Shown: one piece after another, positions 45,701 through 54,102 of the stretch | Layout of the letters: each line of letters begins with the position of its first letter | How positions within the stretch are numbered: position 1 is the stretch's first letter | Source: Sporocytophaga myxococcoides DSM 11118 | GTDB lineage: Bacteria; Bacteroidota; Bacteroidia; Cytophagales; Cytophagaceae | NCBI RefSeq assembly: GCF_000426725.1 | Contig: NZ_AUFX01000005.1 | Location: 434,001-498,000, forward strand | Direction: 5' to 3' | Length of the DNA: 64,000 nt | Notes under the pieces: model-generated | Seen by the model: the letters and a program-made list of their open reading frames with translations, nothing else | The model's database searches: none | What the model was told of the DNA's origin: nothing | Made by a program: the position numbers and the translations under genes

Positions 45701-46025
45701 TATTTAATGCATGATAATAGGATCCGGGAATGAAGGCATTATTATGTAAATGGAAATAAAGCTCTTTTAATTCGAATGGAGAGTTGTTGTAATAAACAAG
45801 TTTATAATCGGGACAGACTAGAACATTATTGGAATCATCAAGAAAAACGTCCATGAAGTAATGCACATCCTGTTGCCAGTACCCGGGACTTGGAGGGTTG
45901 TTTTTCCAGTAATAAGGATTTTGTTTACTTCTGTAGGGAACATCAGGAGATTGATGAGCAAAATCCTGGGAAAAACTAAGGGTAAATGAAAAGACAGAAA
46001 GAAGAGTGAATAAAAAAACGCGCAT
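42789..46025 (-). CDS. M1-family metallopeptidase with C-terminal Omp85-like barrel domain
   Basis: This 1078-residue exported protein has a signal peptide at 1-19 (L-S-F-S-Q). The M1 aminopeptidase part (about 40-660) carries zinc site H387-E-V-G-H391 with third ligand E410 (M-M-D-E-G-F-T). A variant of the exopeptidase motif, G-M-E-Y-S-M, precedes it. Residues ~690-1078 are strand-rich, with alternating aromatic/Gly residues. They contain L945-R-G-F, resembling the conserved (V/L)RG(F/Y) motif of Omp85 barrels, and end with terminal Phe in I-N-R-A-F. This suggests a peptidase tethered to or secreted by its own outer-membrane barrel. The barrel identity is inference from pattern. Confidence 0.85.
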   Translation of the reverse strand: MRVFLFTLLSVFSFTLSFSQDFAHQSPDVPYRSKQNPYYWKNNPPSPGYWQQDVHYFMDVFLDDSNNVLVCPDYKLVYYNNSPFELKELYFHLHNNAFIPGSYYHALNIENDVKVKFGPTESKGLGTVVDSVRVDGEEVKTIIDNTIMKVALNKPLKSGDSLIVTMNFKTYFDPSGTMRRRMKLYETYGFKHFDAVHWYPAIAVYDHKFAWETEQHLDKEFYSDFGAFDIKLTLPNNYVLEATGTLLNEKEVLPDTLRQKLDLKNFAKKPMNEAPSIVIPREKGKFKTWVYHAKNVHNFAFTADPLYRIGELIWNGIRVVAIAQEPHASGWQLSAYFTANVIKVYSQDFGMYAWPKIVVADAKDGMEYSMLTLDNGTYPQHQSLLAHEVGHMWFYGMVGSNETYRAMMDEGFTQFLTVWSLDRIVGEKRARIGKNKYITKHVDSSDTRYENLYYPYLNHVVEGYDDPLNTHSSDFHGAIRHGGNYGLVYYKTGTMLYNLRYVLGEDLFSRAMKHYFNKWKFAHPYPEDFRDAITEYTQTDLNWFFDQWMETTKYIDYGIDEVKRVSKENEYEIKFRRKGSMQMPLDFTVKASDGSTHDFHIPNTWFIKKTNATILPKWYGWGLLNPTYKASIKLPSPIKTIEIDPKHYLADINLTNNKAGDGGIKILEFEHRVPNVTSWTVQKNTLRPDVWYNSFDGLQVGPYFKGSYFGKFQYSAGFWFNTGLAQGKSEKDLDLKHQWVAADIYLKRNLSLIWKGLSANTNLYYNAGIANLNAGLEKVIREPDQRASKYSKLFINAKYLITTDNYFVYRLYPEQWGRFQGDFTSGLVNATVNMGYFHYYTYGKGNGEYTFNVRLPSMGSDYNYSYAQLNSINRFTLKKFEFKTRVFGQIGLGDLPLESTLYLASANQEQMLDNRFTQARGFVPNHWLGYGQNYNHFQMGGGLNLRGFAGYLAPEIHTINGQEVLIYNYYGNSGAAFNAEIDFDKYIKIPAKGLTKNFKIDTYLFSDLGILNTSSASENYFGKFRLDAGIGSAVTFKFGPYDMKPVTLRFDMPFFVNTPPAVSDYFKFRYVIGINRAF

Positions 46026-46077
46026 AAACTTTAATTCAATTTGGAAAAGTTAAAAATAGGAAAAAGGACTAATTTGT

Positions 46078-47172
46078 TTAGTCCTCTTCATCATTTATCT
46101 TAAGACAATACCTGCGATGTAGTTTTTTTGCCTGTCGTACATCAAATTCGAGAGCTTTGGTAAAATCGGAGCAGGCATTGGTGGAATCTACAATCCTTGA
46201 GTAAGCCAACCCTCGGTAATAATGAGCAATCCCAGGATTTTGCTGCTTTTTAATCATGTCAGTATAAATACTTATAGACTTTTGATGTTGGTTTAATTCC
46301 TGATAACAGTTGGCCAAATTAAGGAGAGCCATTTCTGACTCTGGCTGATGTTTCAGGAATTTCAGATAATCAGGGTATGCGGATTGACAATCACCCTTGG
46401 CATATTGGAGTAACTCTCCTCTGTATAGATAACTACTATCTTTAGCAGGATTTCTTTTGATCGATTCATTAAAATCTTCAAGGGCAGCAGATTTTTTTTT
46501 GATTTTAGCATTAGCTTTTCCGCGTTCATAATACAGATCCCATGAAGGGTTTTCTGTATTTTCAATTGCTTTAGTAAGATCTAAAACAGCTCCTCGATAA
46601 TCCCCTAGCATGTGGAGCCTTAACAAAGCTCTTTTTTGAAAAGCAGGTGCATAGTCTTCGTCAAATGATATACTTTCTGTATAGGACTCTAAGGCTTTTA
46701 ACCATTCTCCTTTTTTTTCATATTGAATAGCTTCCTCATGCGTTTTTGCTGCCATTCTGTTATTCATATAATGATAAAAAAGAACTGAACAAGCAACCAG
46801 CAATATCAATGCCAGTCCTGTGTATATATATATTCTTATTTCTTTAGACGAAACTTTAGGCGCTGGCGATGTGGCCGGTTTTGGCCGTGGCTGTCTACTG
46901 GTCCTTGGCTTAGAAGAACTATAGGTATGAGCTTTTGCAGATTTTTGTGAAGGGTTATAGTAATAATGAAGTTTTAAATCATATAATCTTCTTTTTTGTG
47001 GATCTGAAATGGTCTGATAAGCCGAATTAATCTTTTTGAACTGATCTTCATAATATTTATCACCCTGATGTTTATCAGGGTGATATTTCTTTGCCAGACT
47101 TTTATATGCAGCTTTGATCTCTTCAAAGGAGGCAGTGTTTTTTACACCCAAAGACTCGTAATAATTTTCCAT
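46078..47172 (-). CDS. J-domain protein with membrane segment and TPR repeats
   Basis: This 364-residue co-chaperone-like protein has an N-terminal J domain at 1-70, with the HPD tripeptide at 31-33 (K-K-Y-H-P-D-K). A Pro/Lys/Ser-rich linker follows, then one membrane segment at ~115-136 ([10 protein letters not shown]). The rest is TPR units (for example [27 protein letters not shown]). The J domain would stimulate DnaK at the cytoplasmic face while the TPRs lie on the other side of the membrane. The client is unknown. It lies 27 bases after dprA on the same strand. Confidence 0.88.
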   Translation of the reverse strand: MENYYESLGVKNTASFEEIKAAYKSLAKKYHPDKHQGDKYYEDQFKKINSAYQTISDPQKRRLYDLKLHYYYNPSQKSAKAHTYSSSKPRTSRQPRPKPATSPAPKVSSKEIRIYIYTGLALILLVACSVLFYHYMNNRMAAKTHEEAIQYEKKGEWLKALESYTESISFDEDYAPAFQKRALLRLHMLGDYRGAVLDLTKAIENTENPSWDLYYERGKANAKIKKKSAALEDFNESIKRNPAKDSSYLYRGELLQYAKGDCQSAYPDYLKFLKHQPESEMALLNLANCYQELNQHQKSISIYTDMIKKQQNPGIAHYYRGLAYSRIVDSTNACSDFTKALEFDVRQAKKLHRRYCLKINDEED

Positions 47173-47199
47173 TGGGAAAATATACGAAAGAAGACTATA

Positions 47200-48303
47200 T
47201 CAGACTAATTTATACTTCTTCCCCGGTAATGATTTTACCTGATTACTGAATTCAAGATTGAGAAGGAGAGAGGCCATCTTACTCACAGGGATCTGACTTT
47301 TCCAGCACAACTCATCAATATGAGTTTCGCCATTATTGATCAACAGTTGAAATATTTTCTTTTCATCATCAGTAAGCCCCTCAGGAATCTCAGGTAGTTT
47401 ATTTTTGGGTTTGGGTAAAATAGAGATATCCCAATTCATGAGTTCAATGATATCAGATGTCTTTGAAAAGATTTGTGCTTTGTGTGATTTTATAAGGTTA
47501 TTGCATCCAAGGGAATATTTGTTGTTGATATTTCCTGGTACAGCCATTACTTCTCTGTTATAACCATTGGCAAGGTCAGCGGTAATCAAGGCTCCTCCTG
47601 AGCTGGAAGCTTCAACGACTATTACAACATCACTCAGTCCCGCAATTATTCTGTTCCTCGCAGGAAAGTATCCGGGTTCAGGTTTTGTATCAAAAGGATA
47701 TTCGGAAAGTATACCGCCAGACGATTGCATTCTGTTTGCCATTTCTTTATGAACTGCCGGATACACAATGTTTACACCGGTTGCCATTACTCCTATTGTA
47801 GATAATCCGTTGTCCAGGGCCGATTTATGCGCATAGCTATCAATGCCATAAGCCAGTCCGCTGATGATTTGTACATTTTGTTCCTTCAATTCGGATATGA
47901 TTTTTTCTGTCATTTCTTTTCCGTATCCTGTAGCATTTCTTGTACCTACAATTCCTACAGTTTTAGGAAAATTTAATGGTCCGTGGCCTTTATAATAAAT
48001 GAGAGTAGGAGCGTCCAATATGGTTTTCAGCCGTTCAGGATAATCATGATTAGTATAAAAAAGAATTTTAGTTCCTGTTTTGATTGCCGTTTCTATTTGT
48101 TTCTCGGCCTTGGAAAAGATATCGGACTGAATGATAGATTTTGCAATATTTTCTCCTATGCCAGGAATCTTAAGCAATTTGCCTTTTTTTTCTCTGAAGA
48201 CTTGTTCCGGATCACCACAGTAGCTTACTAATTGCCTGGTAAGTTGATTACCAATACCTGGAACGAGGCCTATAGCGACCTCATAAACATTTGCATGAGT
48301 CAT
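47200..48303 (-). CDS. dprA: DNA-processing protein DprA
   Basis: This 367-residue protein loads RecA on incoming single-stranded DNA during natural transformation. An N-terminal helix-hairpin-helix region (L-L-K-I-P-G-I-G-E-N-I) is followed by the Rossmann-like DprA fold, with G-I-V-G-T-R-N-A-T-G-Y-G and S-G-L-A-Y-G-I-D-S-Y-A-H. The substrate pocket includes P-A-R-N-R-I-I-A-G-L-S, and the C-terminus is a small winged-helix domain. Length and domain order are normal. It sits between a MerR regulator and a J-domain gene on the minus strand. Confidence 0.94.
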   Translation of the reverse strand: MTHANVYEVAIGLVPGIGNQLTRQLVSYCGDPEQVFREKKGKLLKIPGIGENIAKSIIQSDIFSKAEKQIETAIKTGTKILFYTNHDYPERLKTILDAPTLIYYKGHGPLNFPKTVGIVGTRNATGYGKEMTEKIISELKEQNVQIISGLAYGIDSYAHKSALDNGLSTIGVMATGVNIVYPAVHKEMANRMQSSGGILSEYPFDTKPEPGYFPARNRIIAGLSDVVIVVEASSSGGALITADLANGYNREVMAVPGNINNKYSLGCNNLIKSHKAQIFSKTSDIIELMNWDISILPKPKNKLPEIPEGLTDDEKKIFQLLINNGETHIDELCWKSQIPVSKMASLLLNLEFSNQVKSLPGKKYKLV

Positions 48304-48338
48304 TTAAAAATTTCTTATAGCTGTTGAACTGAAAAATT

Positions 48339-48677
48339 TTAAGGCAAACTTTTCTTCAATTCTATCAGAAAAGCTTTCACCTTTTGAAGAGATTCTATTA
48401 TCTCTGTCTTTTCTTTGGCCTTTGTGCCGTGAATTTTTATATAATCTTTGGCCCCCTGTAGAGTGTATCCTCGCTCTTTTACCAGATGATAAACCAGCTT
48501 GATGTTTTCTATATCATCTTTGGTGTATTGCCTGTTTCCCTTTCTGTTTTTTCTGGGAGTAATAATATCAAACTCGGTTTCCCAAAAGCGTATCAGAGAA
48601 GCTGCAACTCCAAACATCTCGGCAACCTCACCGATGGTGTAGTACATCTTATCCAATTTTTTGTCCTGGTAAGTCAA
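48339..48677 (-). CDS. MerR-family transcriptional regulator
   Basis: This 112-residue regulator has the winged-helix N-terminus Y-Y-T-I-G-E-V-A-E-M-F-G-V, then S-L-I-R-F-W-E-T-E-F and N-R-K-G-N-R-Q-Y-T. A short dimerisation helix follows and there is no effector domain, as in the small MerR proteins common in Bacteroidota. The start is uncertain: TTG at 48677 gives a ten-residue lead (T-Y-Q-D-K-K-L-D-K) resembling that of related proteins as I recall them, while an ATG at 48647 begins directly at M-Y-Y. It lies 35 bases upstream of dprA and may be co-transcribed with it. Confidence 0.87.
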   Translation of the reverse strand: MTYQDKKLDKMYYTIGEVAEMFGVAASLIRFWETEFDIITPRKNRKGNRQYTKDDIENIKLVYHLVKERGYTLQGAKDYIKIHGTKAKEKTEIIESLQKVKAFLIELKKSLP

Positions 48678-48812
48678 ATGCTTCTGGTTTTGAGTGGACT
48701 ATTAAATTCAAAAATAGAAATAAAATTTCATTTTTTTTCAACAGAATCAGGAACCTCTATTATTAAATAATTCAGTTATAAAATTCTTATATACAAAATA
48801 TTCTAAAAAAAG

Positions 48813-48842
48813 AGGGCATTGAAATTGTATTTCCAATGCCCT
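48813..48842 (-). terminator. terminator after the M23 peptidase gene
   Basis: AGGGCATTG (48813-48821) and CAATGCCCT (48834-48842) form a 9-bp stem 21 bases beyond the stop at 48864. On the minus strand it is followed by CTTTTTTTAG. Confidence 0.75.
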
Positions 48843-48863
48843 GAAATTTATAATAATTTACAA

Positions 48864-49841
48864 TTATGATAGTGATTGATTTTCAACAGAAGCAAGCTCC
48901 AGTATTTTTTGATATTCAGCAGGTGAAAGATCTATATAGAAATAGTGGACAGGATTAACTTTTTTACCATTGTGAATGACTTCATAATGCAAATGAGGAG
49001 CTGTTGAAGATCCAGTATTTCCAGAAAATCCGATCAATTCGCCTCTTTTTACTCTTTGGCCAATTCTCACATTAAACCTGTCCAGATGTGCATATTTAGT
49101 GACATATCCATAACCGTGATCAACTTCGATTTCATTGCCATACCCACCAGGATTGGAAGCTACAGTTTTTACCACCCCATCTCCGGTAGAATATATTGGT
49201 GTGCCCTTTGGGGTTGAAAAATCACAGCCTGTGTGAAGCTTCTTAACTTTATAAATAGGATGAATTCGATACCCAAAACCCGATACAAGTCTTGTCAGCT
49301 CTTTGTTAGAGAGAGGCTGGATAGCAGGAATACTTGCCAGCATTAAAGCCTTGTTTTTTGCCAGTTTTACTATTTCATCATACGACTTTGTCTGGATATA
49401 CATTTTCTTTTTAAGATTATCCAGCTTGGCAACTGTTGAAATAATCAATTCTTCCCTCTTTAAACCTCTATCCAGTAGTTGTTTATATTTCGTGATGCCT
49501 GTCAGCTCAGTATTTCTTACTGAATAAGGAATCGGTTCTGCTTCGAAAATAACTCTGTAAATATTGTCATCTCTTTCTTGCAGAGCGTTCAGCATTTTAT
49601 TCGCCTGATCAATTTCCTGATTGAGTAGGTCGTAGTAAAGCGAAAGCTCTTCATTTTCTTTCCGAAGCAAAGTTTCGTGCGGGGATTTGAAATACTTGGT
49701 GTATACATATACCAGAGCCACCGCAAAAATGAATGAGACAAAAAGAAAACCCAACGTGTTAAGTACTAGGTCCCAGGTAGATACCTTAAGACGCTCATAC
49801 TTGCAGGTTTCTGTGTCGTAATAATATTTTATTCTGGCCAT
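48864..49841 (-). CDS. M23-family metallopeptidase (LytM domain), membrane-anchored
   Basis: This 325-residue cell-wall peptidase or divisome-activator type protein has a cytoplasmic lead and a membrane segment at ~28-49. A coiled-coil region lies at ~58-170 and a C-terminal LytM domain at ~185-305. Zinc-site residues are visible in L-H-T-G-C-D-F (His, Asp) and H-L-H-Y-E-V, with a further conserved His in Y-A-H-L-D. Because the full set is present it is probably an active peptidoglycan endopeptidase rather than a degenerate EnvC-type activator. It is divergent from alaS. Confidence 0.92.
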   Translation of the reverse strand: MARIKYYYDTETCKYERLKVSTWDLVLNTLGFLFVSFIFAVALVYVYTKYFKSPHETLLRKENEELSLYYDLLNQEIDQANKMLNALQERDDNIYRVIFEAEPIPYSVRNTELTGITKYKQLLDRGLKREELIISTVAKLDNLKKKMYIQTKSYDEIVKLAKNKALMLASIPAIQPLSNKELTRLVSGFGYRIHPIYKVKKLHTGCDFSTPKGTPIYSTGDGVVKTVASNPGGYGNEIEVDHGYGYVTKYAHLDRFNVRIGQRVKRGELIGFSGNTGSSTAPHLHYEVIHNGKKVNPVHYFYIDLSPAEYQKILELASVENQSLS

Positions 49842-49976
49842 TACTGAACTTCTGAGATTTATACTAAATTTGCGCCTTCAGATAACGGTGAATCAGGTGA
49901 AAATTATGCCTGATTTGTCGACGAAAAGCTTAAAATTATAAAAAAAGTATAAATATTTAAAGGTCTTTCCTAATTA

Positions 49977-52613
49977 ATGGATTCCAAAAGCATAAGACAG
50001 AAATTTCTTGATTTCTTTAAGGAAAGGGGACACCACATTGTTCCGTCTGCTCCAATCGTCAATAAAAACGATCCAACTCTAATGTTTACCAATGCAGGTA
50101 TGAACCAATTCAAGGATATTTTCCTTGGAAATCAGCCTGCTAAATATAAAAGGATAGCCGATACTCAGAAATGCCTCAGAGTAAGTGGTAAGCACAATGA
50201 CCTGGAGGAGGTTGGTATAGATACCTACCACCATACCATGTTTGAAATGCTTGGAAACTGGTCTTTCGGAGATTATTTTAAAGAAGAAGCTATAAAATGG
50301 TCCTGGGAACTCCTTACAGTTGAGTATAAACTTCCTAAAGAAAGAATTTATGCAACCGTATTTGGAGGAGACAAAGGTGAAAACCTTGAGCCTGATAATG
50401 AGTCTCTTGAATTGTGGCTGAAATATCTTCCTAAAGAAAGAATTCTTTATGGTTCCAAGAAAGACAATTTCTGGGAAATGGGAGATCAGGGTCCTTGCGG
50501 CCCCTGTACAGAGATCCATATAGACCTAAGAACAGAAGAAGAAATTAAAAAAGTGCCAGGCCGGGACAGGGTCAATAACGATGATCCTAGGGTGGTTGAA
50601 ATCTGGAATAACGTTTTTATTCAGTACAACAGAAAAGCCGATAAGAGCCTGGAGCCGCTTCCTGAGAAGCATGTGGATACAGGTATGGGTTTTGAACGCC
50701 TGGTAATGGCCATTCAGGCGAAGACTTCGAACTACGATACTGACGTGTTCCAGCCAATGATCAAATTCATTGGAGATGCATGTGGCAAAACCTATGGAAA
50801 AGATCTGAAGACCGATGTTGCAATGAGAGTGCTTTCTGATCACATCAGAGCAATATCTTTCACGATTGCTGATGGTCAGTTGCCAGGTAATGCAAAAGCT
50901 GGTTATGTAATCAGAAGAATTTTGAGAAGAGCAGTTAGGTACGGATATACTTTCCTTGGTTTCAAAGAGCCGTTCCTTAATAAGATGGTACCTGTGCTTT
51001 CAAACCAGTTTGCAGAAGTATTCCCTGAGTTAAAGGCTCAGCAGGATTTTGTTCAGAAGGTAGTTCTTGAAGAAGAAATTTCATTCCTGAGAACGCTTGA
51101 AGTCGGGTTGAAAAAGCTTGAGCAAATACGTGCGAATATAGAACAGACCAAAGGTGCGAAAGTCATAGACGGAAAAACAGTATTTGAATTGTATGATACT
51201 TTCGGATTTCCAGTTGATCTTACCGCACTTATTGCAAGAGAGTATGGTCTTGAAATAGATGAAGCCGGCTTTGAAAAGGAAATGGCTGTGCAGAAAGAAA
51301 GATCCAAGAAAGATGCAGTTAAAGAGACTACAGATTGGGTTCAGGTAAGAGAAGAAGAAGGTGTAGAATTTGTAGGCTATGATCATTTGCATGCTAAATC
51401 AAAGATTGTAAAATACAGGAAAGTCACTGCAAAAGGTAAAGACCAATATCAGGTGGTGCTTGATACTACACCTTTCTATGCAGAAAGCGGTGGTCAGGCA
51501 GGTGATACAGGTGTGCTTCAGTCCGGAAAAGAAAAGATCCAGATTCTTGATACTAAAAAAGAAAATGATCTGATTATACATATCATAGATAAGCTTCCTG
51601 CTGATGTTAAAGCTGACTTTGAAGCGAATGTTGATGAGAAGAAAAGACGCCTTACTGAAAATAACCATTCAGCAACTCACTTGTTGCATGCGGCATTGAG
51701 AGATGTACTTGGAACTCATGTTGCGCAGAAAGGATCATTGGTAAATGATAAGGTATTGAGGTTTGACTTTTCACATTTCTCCAAAATGACTACTGAGGAA
51801 ATTGAGAAAGTTGAAAAGATTGTCAATGCCAAGATCAGAGAGAATATTCAGCTGAATGAAAGACGTAATGTACCAATTAACGAAGCTAAGTCTCTTGGTG
51901 CAATGGCACTGTTCGGTGAGAAATATGGAGAGTTTGTGAGAGTCATTACTTTCGATTCTTCTTATTCAGTAGAATTGTGCGGAGGTACTCATGTCTCTGC
52001 AACTGGGAAAATCGGGTTGTTTAAGATTGTTTCCGAAAGCTCTGTAGCAGCTGGTGTAAGAAGGATAGAGGCAATTACAGCAGATGAAGCGGAAACCTTT
52101 GTTGATTCTCAGCTTTCAATTATTGAAAAATTAAAAGAAGTACTTAAGAATCCTAAAGACATATTAAAAGCTGTGGAAGAGCTTTCGGCTGAAAAAGCAA
52201 AGCTTCAGAAACAGATTGAAGAGTATGTCAGCAAAGAAGGACAGGGCATCAAAGAGGAGCTACTTAAAAAAGTAGAACCAGTTGATGGCATTAATGTTGT
52301 GATATCAAGAGTAGACCTTTCTTCAGCAGATGCTTTAAAGCAATTAGCTTATGACGTAAAGGCTAAAGTGGATAATTTGTTCCTGGTTCTTGCAGCCAAA
52401 ATTGATGATAAACCTCAGATTGCAGTAATGATCTCTGAAAATCTTGTTGCGGATAAAAAGCTTCATGCCGGTAACCTTGTTAAAGAACTTGCAAAAGAAA
52501 TACAAGGTGGAGGTGGTGGACAACCTTTCTTTGCAACAGCAGGAGGAAAAGACCTTGCTGGGCTTGATAAAGTTTTAGTGAAAGCTAAAAGCGTTCTTAA
52601 AGAAAAAGTATAA
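49977..52613 (+). CDS. alaS: alanyl-tRNA synthetase
   Basis: This 878-residue class II synthetase charges tRNA-Ala. The N-terminal catalytic core begins with S-I-R-Q-K-F-L-D-F-F and has P-T-L-M-F-T-N-A-G-M-N-Q-F. The editing domain shows the zinc motif H-S-A-T-H-L-L-H and C-G-G-T-H-V. The C-terminal part includes G-G-G-G-G-Q-P-F-F-A-T-A-G-G. Length equals the usual bacterial enzyme. It is followed 24 bases later by gatB; the two plus the thioredoxin-like gene probably form one transcript. Confidence 0.97.
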   Translation: MDSKSIRQKFLDFFKERGHHIVPSAPIVNKNDPTLMFTNAGMNQFKDIFLGNQPAKYKRIADTQKCLRVSGKHNDLEEVGIDTYHHTMFEMLGNWSFGDYFKEEAIKWSWELLTVEYKLPKERIYATVFGGDKGENLEPDNESLELWLKYLPKERILYGSKKDNFWEMGDQGPCGPCTEIHIDLRTEEEIKKVPGRDRVNNDDPRVVEIWNNVFIQYNRKADKSLEPLPEKHVDTGMGFERLVMAIQAKTSNYDTDVFQPMIKFIGDACGKTYGKDLKTDVAMRVLSDHIRAISFTIADGQLPGNAKAGYVIRRILRRAVRYGYTFLGFKEPFLNKMVPVLSNQFAEVFPELKAQQDFVQKVVLEEEISFLRTLEVGLKKLEQIRANIEQTKGAKVIDGKTVFELYDTFGFPVDLTALIAREYGLEIDEAGFEKEMAVQKERSKKDAVKETTDWVQVREEEGVEFVGYDHLHAKSKIVKYRKVTAKGKDQYQVVLDTTPFYAESGGQAGDTGVLQSGKEKIQILDTKKENDLIIHIIDKLPADVKADFEANVDEKKRRLTENNHSATHLLHAALRDVLGTHVAQKGSLVNDKVLRFDFSHFSKMTTEEIEKVEKIVNAKIRENIQLNERRNVPINEAKSLGAMALFGEKYGEFVRVITFDSSYSVELCGGTHVSATGKIGLFKIVSESSVAAGVRRIEAITADEAETFVDSQLSIIEKLKEVLKNPKDILKAVEELSAEKAKLQKQIEEYVSKEGQGIKEELLKKVEPVDGINVVISRVDLSSADALKQLAYDVKAKVDNLFLVLAAKIDDKPQIAVMISENLVADKKLHAGNLVKELAKEIQGGGGGQPFFATAGGKDLAGLDKVLVKAKSVLKEKV

Positions 52614-52637
52614 GTAAAATTCAGTATTGCTTTTAAA

Positions 52638-54098
52638 ATGGATAAATCAATCATAGATAAATATCAGCCGGTAATTGGTCTTGAAGTACACGCCCAGTTA
52701 AGTACTCTGAGTAAGATTTTCGCATCTGACTCTACAGAGTTCGGAAGTTTGCCCAATACAAACGTAAGTGTGATCACTCTGGGACACCCGGGAACATTAC
52801 CATTACTAAATAAAAAGGTTGTGGAATATGCAATCAAAATGGGTTTGGCAAGTGGCTGTGAAATCAACAGAGTAAATTTCTTTGATAGAAAAAATTATTT
52901 TTATCCGGATCTACCAAAGGGGTATCAGACCACACAAGATAAGGCACCTATTTGTAAAGGAGGAGAGGTTGTGATTCGAATGAAAGACGGAGAGAAAGTG
53001 ATTCGTCTTAATAGAATTCACATGGAAGATGATGCAGGTAAAAACCTTCACCTTGCTGGAGAAACGGATACTCTTGTAGACTATAACAGAGCAGGTGTTC
53101 CCTTGATTGAGATTGTTACAGAACCGGATATCCGCAGCTCGGAAGAAGCATTTCAGGTGGTAACAGAAATCAGGAAGCTAGTTAGGTATCTTGAAGTATG
53201 TGATGGTAACATGGAAGAAGGCTCAATGAGATGTGATGCCAACGTTTCTGTGATGCTGAAAGGAGCAACTCAATACGGTAAGAAAGTGGAGATCAAAAAT
53301 ATGAACTCCATCAGAAATGTACAGAGAGCCATAGATCACGAAATTGAGCGTCAGATCGAGCTGATAGAAAAAGGTGAAGCAATTTTCTCTGAGACAAGGA
53401 TGTTCGATGCTACCACTGGCAGCACTTATGGAATGAGAACCAAAGAAGAGCTGAATGATTATAGATATTTTCCAGAACCGGATCTTCAGCCTTTAAATAT
53501 ATCAGACAAATGGTTAGCTGATATAAAGGCAACTATGCCAAGCTTACCAGGTTATCTGTATAAGAAGTTTACAACTGAATTTGGCCTTCCTGAATATGAT
53601 GCTCAGGTATTAACAGATGCTAAAGAAATAGCATTGTATTTTGAAGACCTATGCAAGCATACTAAAAACTATAAAGCAGCTTCTAACTGGATCATGGGAC
53701 CTGTGAAGGGATATTTAAATGAATTAACTCTTCATATAAATGATTTCCCATTGTCTACTCAAAAAGTATCTGAGTTAATTGCATTGGTAGAATCAGGAAA
53801 AGTAAGCTTTGCCGTTGCTAGTCAAAAGATTTTCCCTGAAATGATTAATCAAAAGGGAGGCTCAGCTCAGCAAATAGCTGAAAAAATGAATTTGATTCAG
53901 GAGAGTGATACTGGAGCTTTACAACCTTTGATTGATGAAGCTATTGCAAAATATCCAAATAAAGTAGCAGAATATAAAGCTGGTAAAACAAACCTTTTAG
54001 CCATGTTTATGGGAGAGGTTATGAAACTTACAAAAGGTAAAGCTGATCCTAAAATTACAAGTGAATTATTAAAAAAGACACTGGATAATCTGAATTAA
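52638..54098 (+). CDS. gatB: Asp-tRNA(Asn)/Glu-tRNA(Gln) amidotransferase subunit B
   Basis: This 486-residue kinase subunit of GatCAB activates mischarged Glu-tRNA-Gln or Asp-tRNA-Asn for amidation. The opening V-I-G-L-E-V-H-A-Q-L-S-T and the signature R-M-K-D-G...H-M-E-D-D-A-G-K belong to the GatB family. So do G-N-M-E-E-G-S-M-R-C-D-A-N-V-S-V, K-N-M-N-S-I-R and the tail domain G-S-A-Q-Q-I-A. The gene sits apart from any gatA or gatC within the window. Confidence 0.96.
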   Translation: MDKSIIDKYQPVIGLEVHAQLSTLSKIFASDSTEFGSLPNTNVSVITLGHPGTLPLLNKKVVEYAIKMGLASGCEINRVNFFDRKNYFYPDLPKGYQTTQDKAPICKGGEVVIRMKDGEKVIRLNRIHMEDDAGKNLHLAGETDTLVDYNRAGVPLIEIVTEPDIRSSEEAFQVVTEIRKLVRYLEVCDGNMEEGSMRCDANVSVMLKGATQYGKKVEIKNMNSIRNVQRAIDHEIERQIELIEKGEAIFSETRMFDATTGSTYGMRTKEELNDYRYFPEPDLQPLNISDKWLADIKATMPSLPGYLYKKFTTEFGLPEYDAQVLTDAKEIALYFEDLCKHTKNYKAASNWIMGPVKGYLNELTLHINDFPLSTQKVSELIALVESGKVSFAVASQKIFPEMINQKGGSAQQIAEKMNLIQESDTGALQPLIDEAIAKYPNKVAEYKAGKTNLLAMFMGEVMKLTKGKADPKITSELLKKTLDNLN

Positions 54099-54102
54099 TC
54101 TT

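Noticed and set aside
50079-50519. Open frame of 146 codons on the minus strand
   Set aside because: It is antisense inside alaS; the coding signal belongs to the synthetase.
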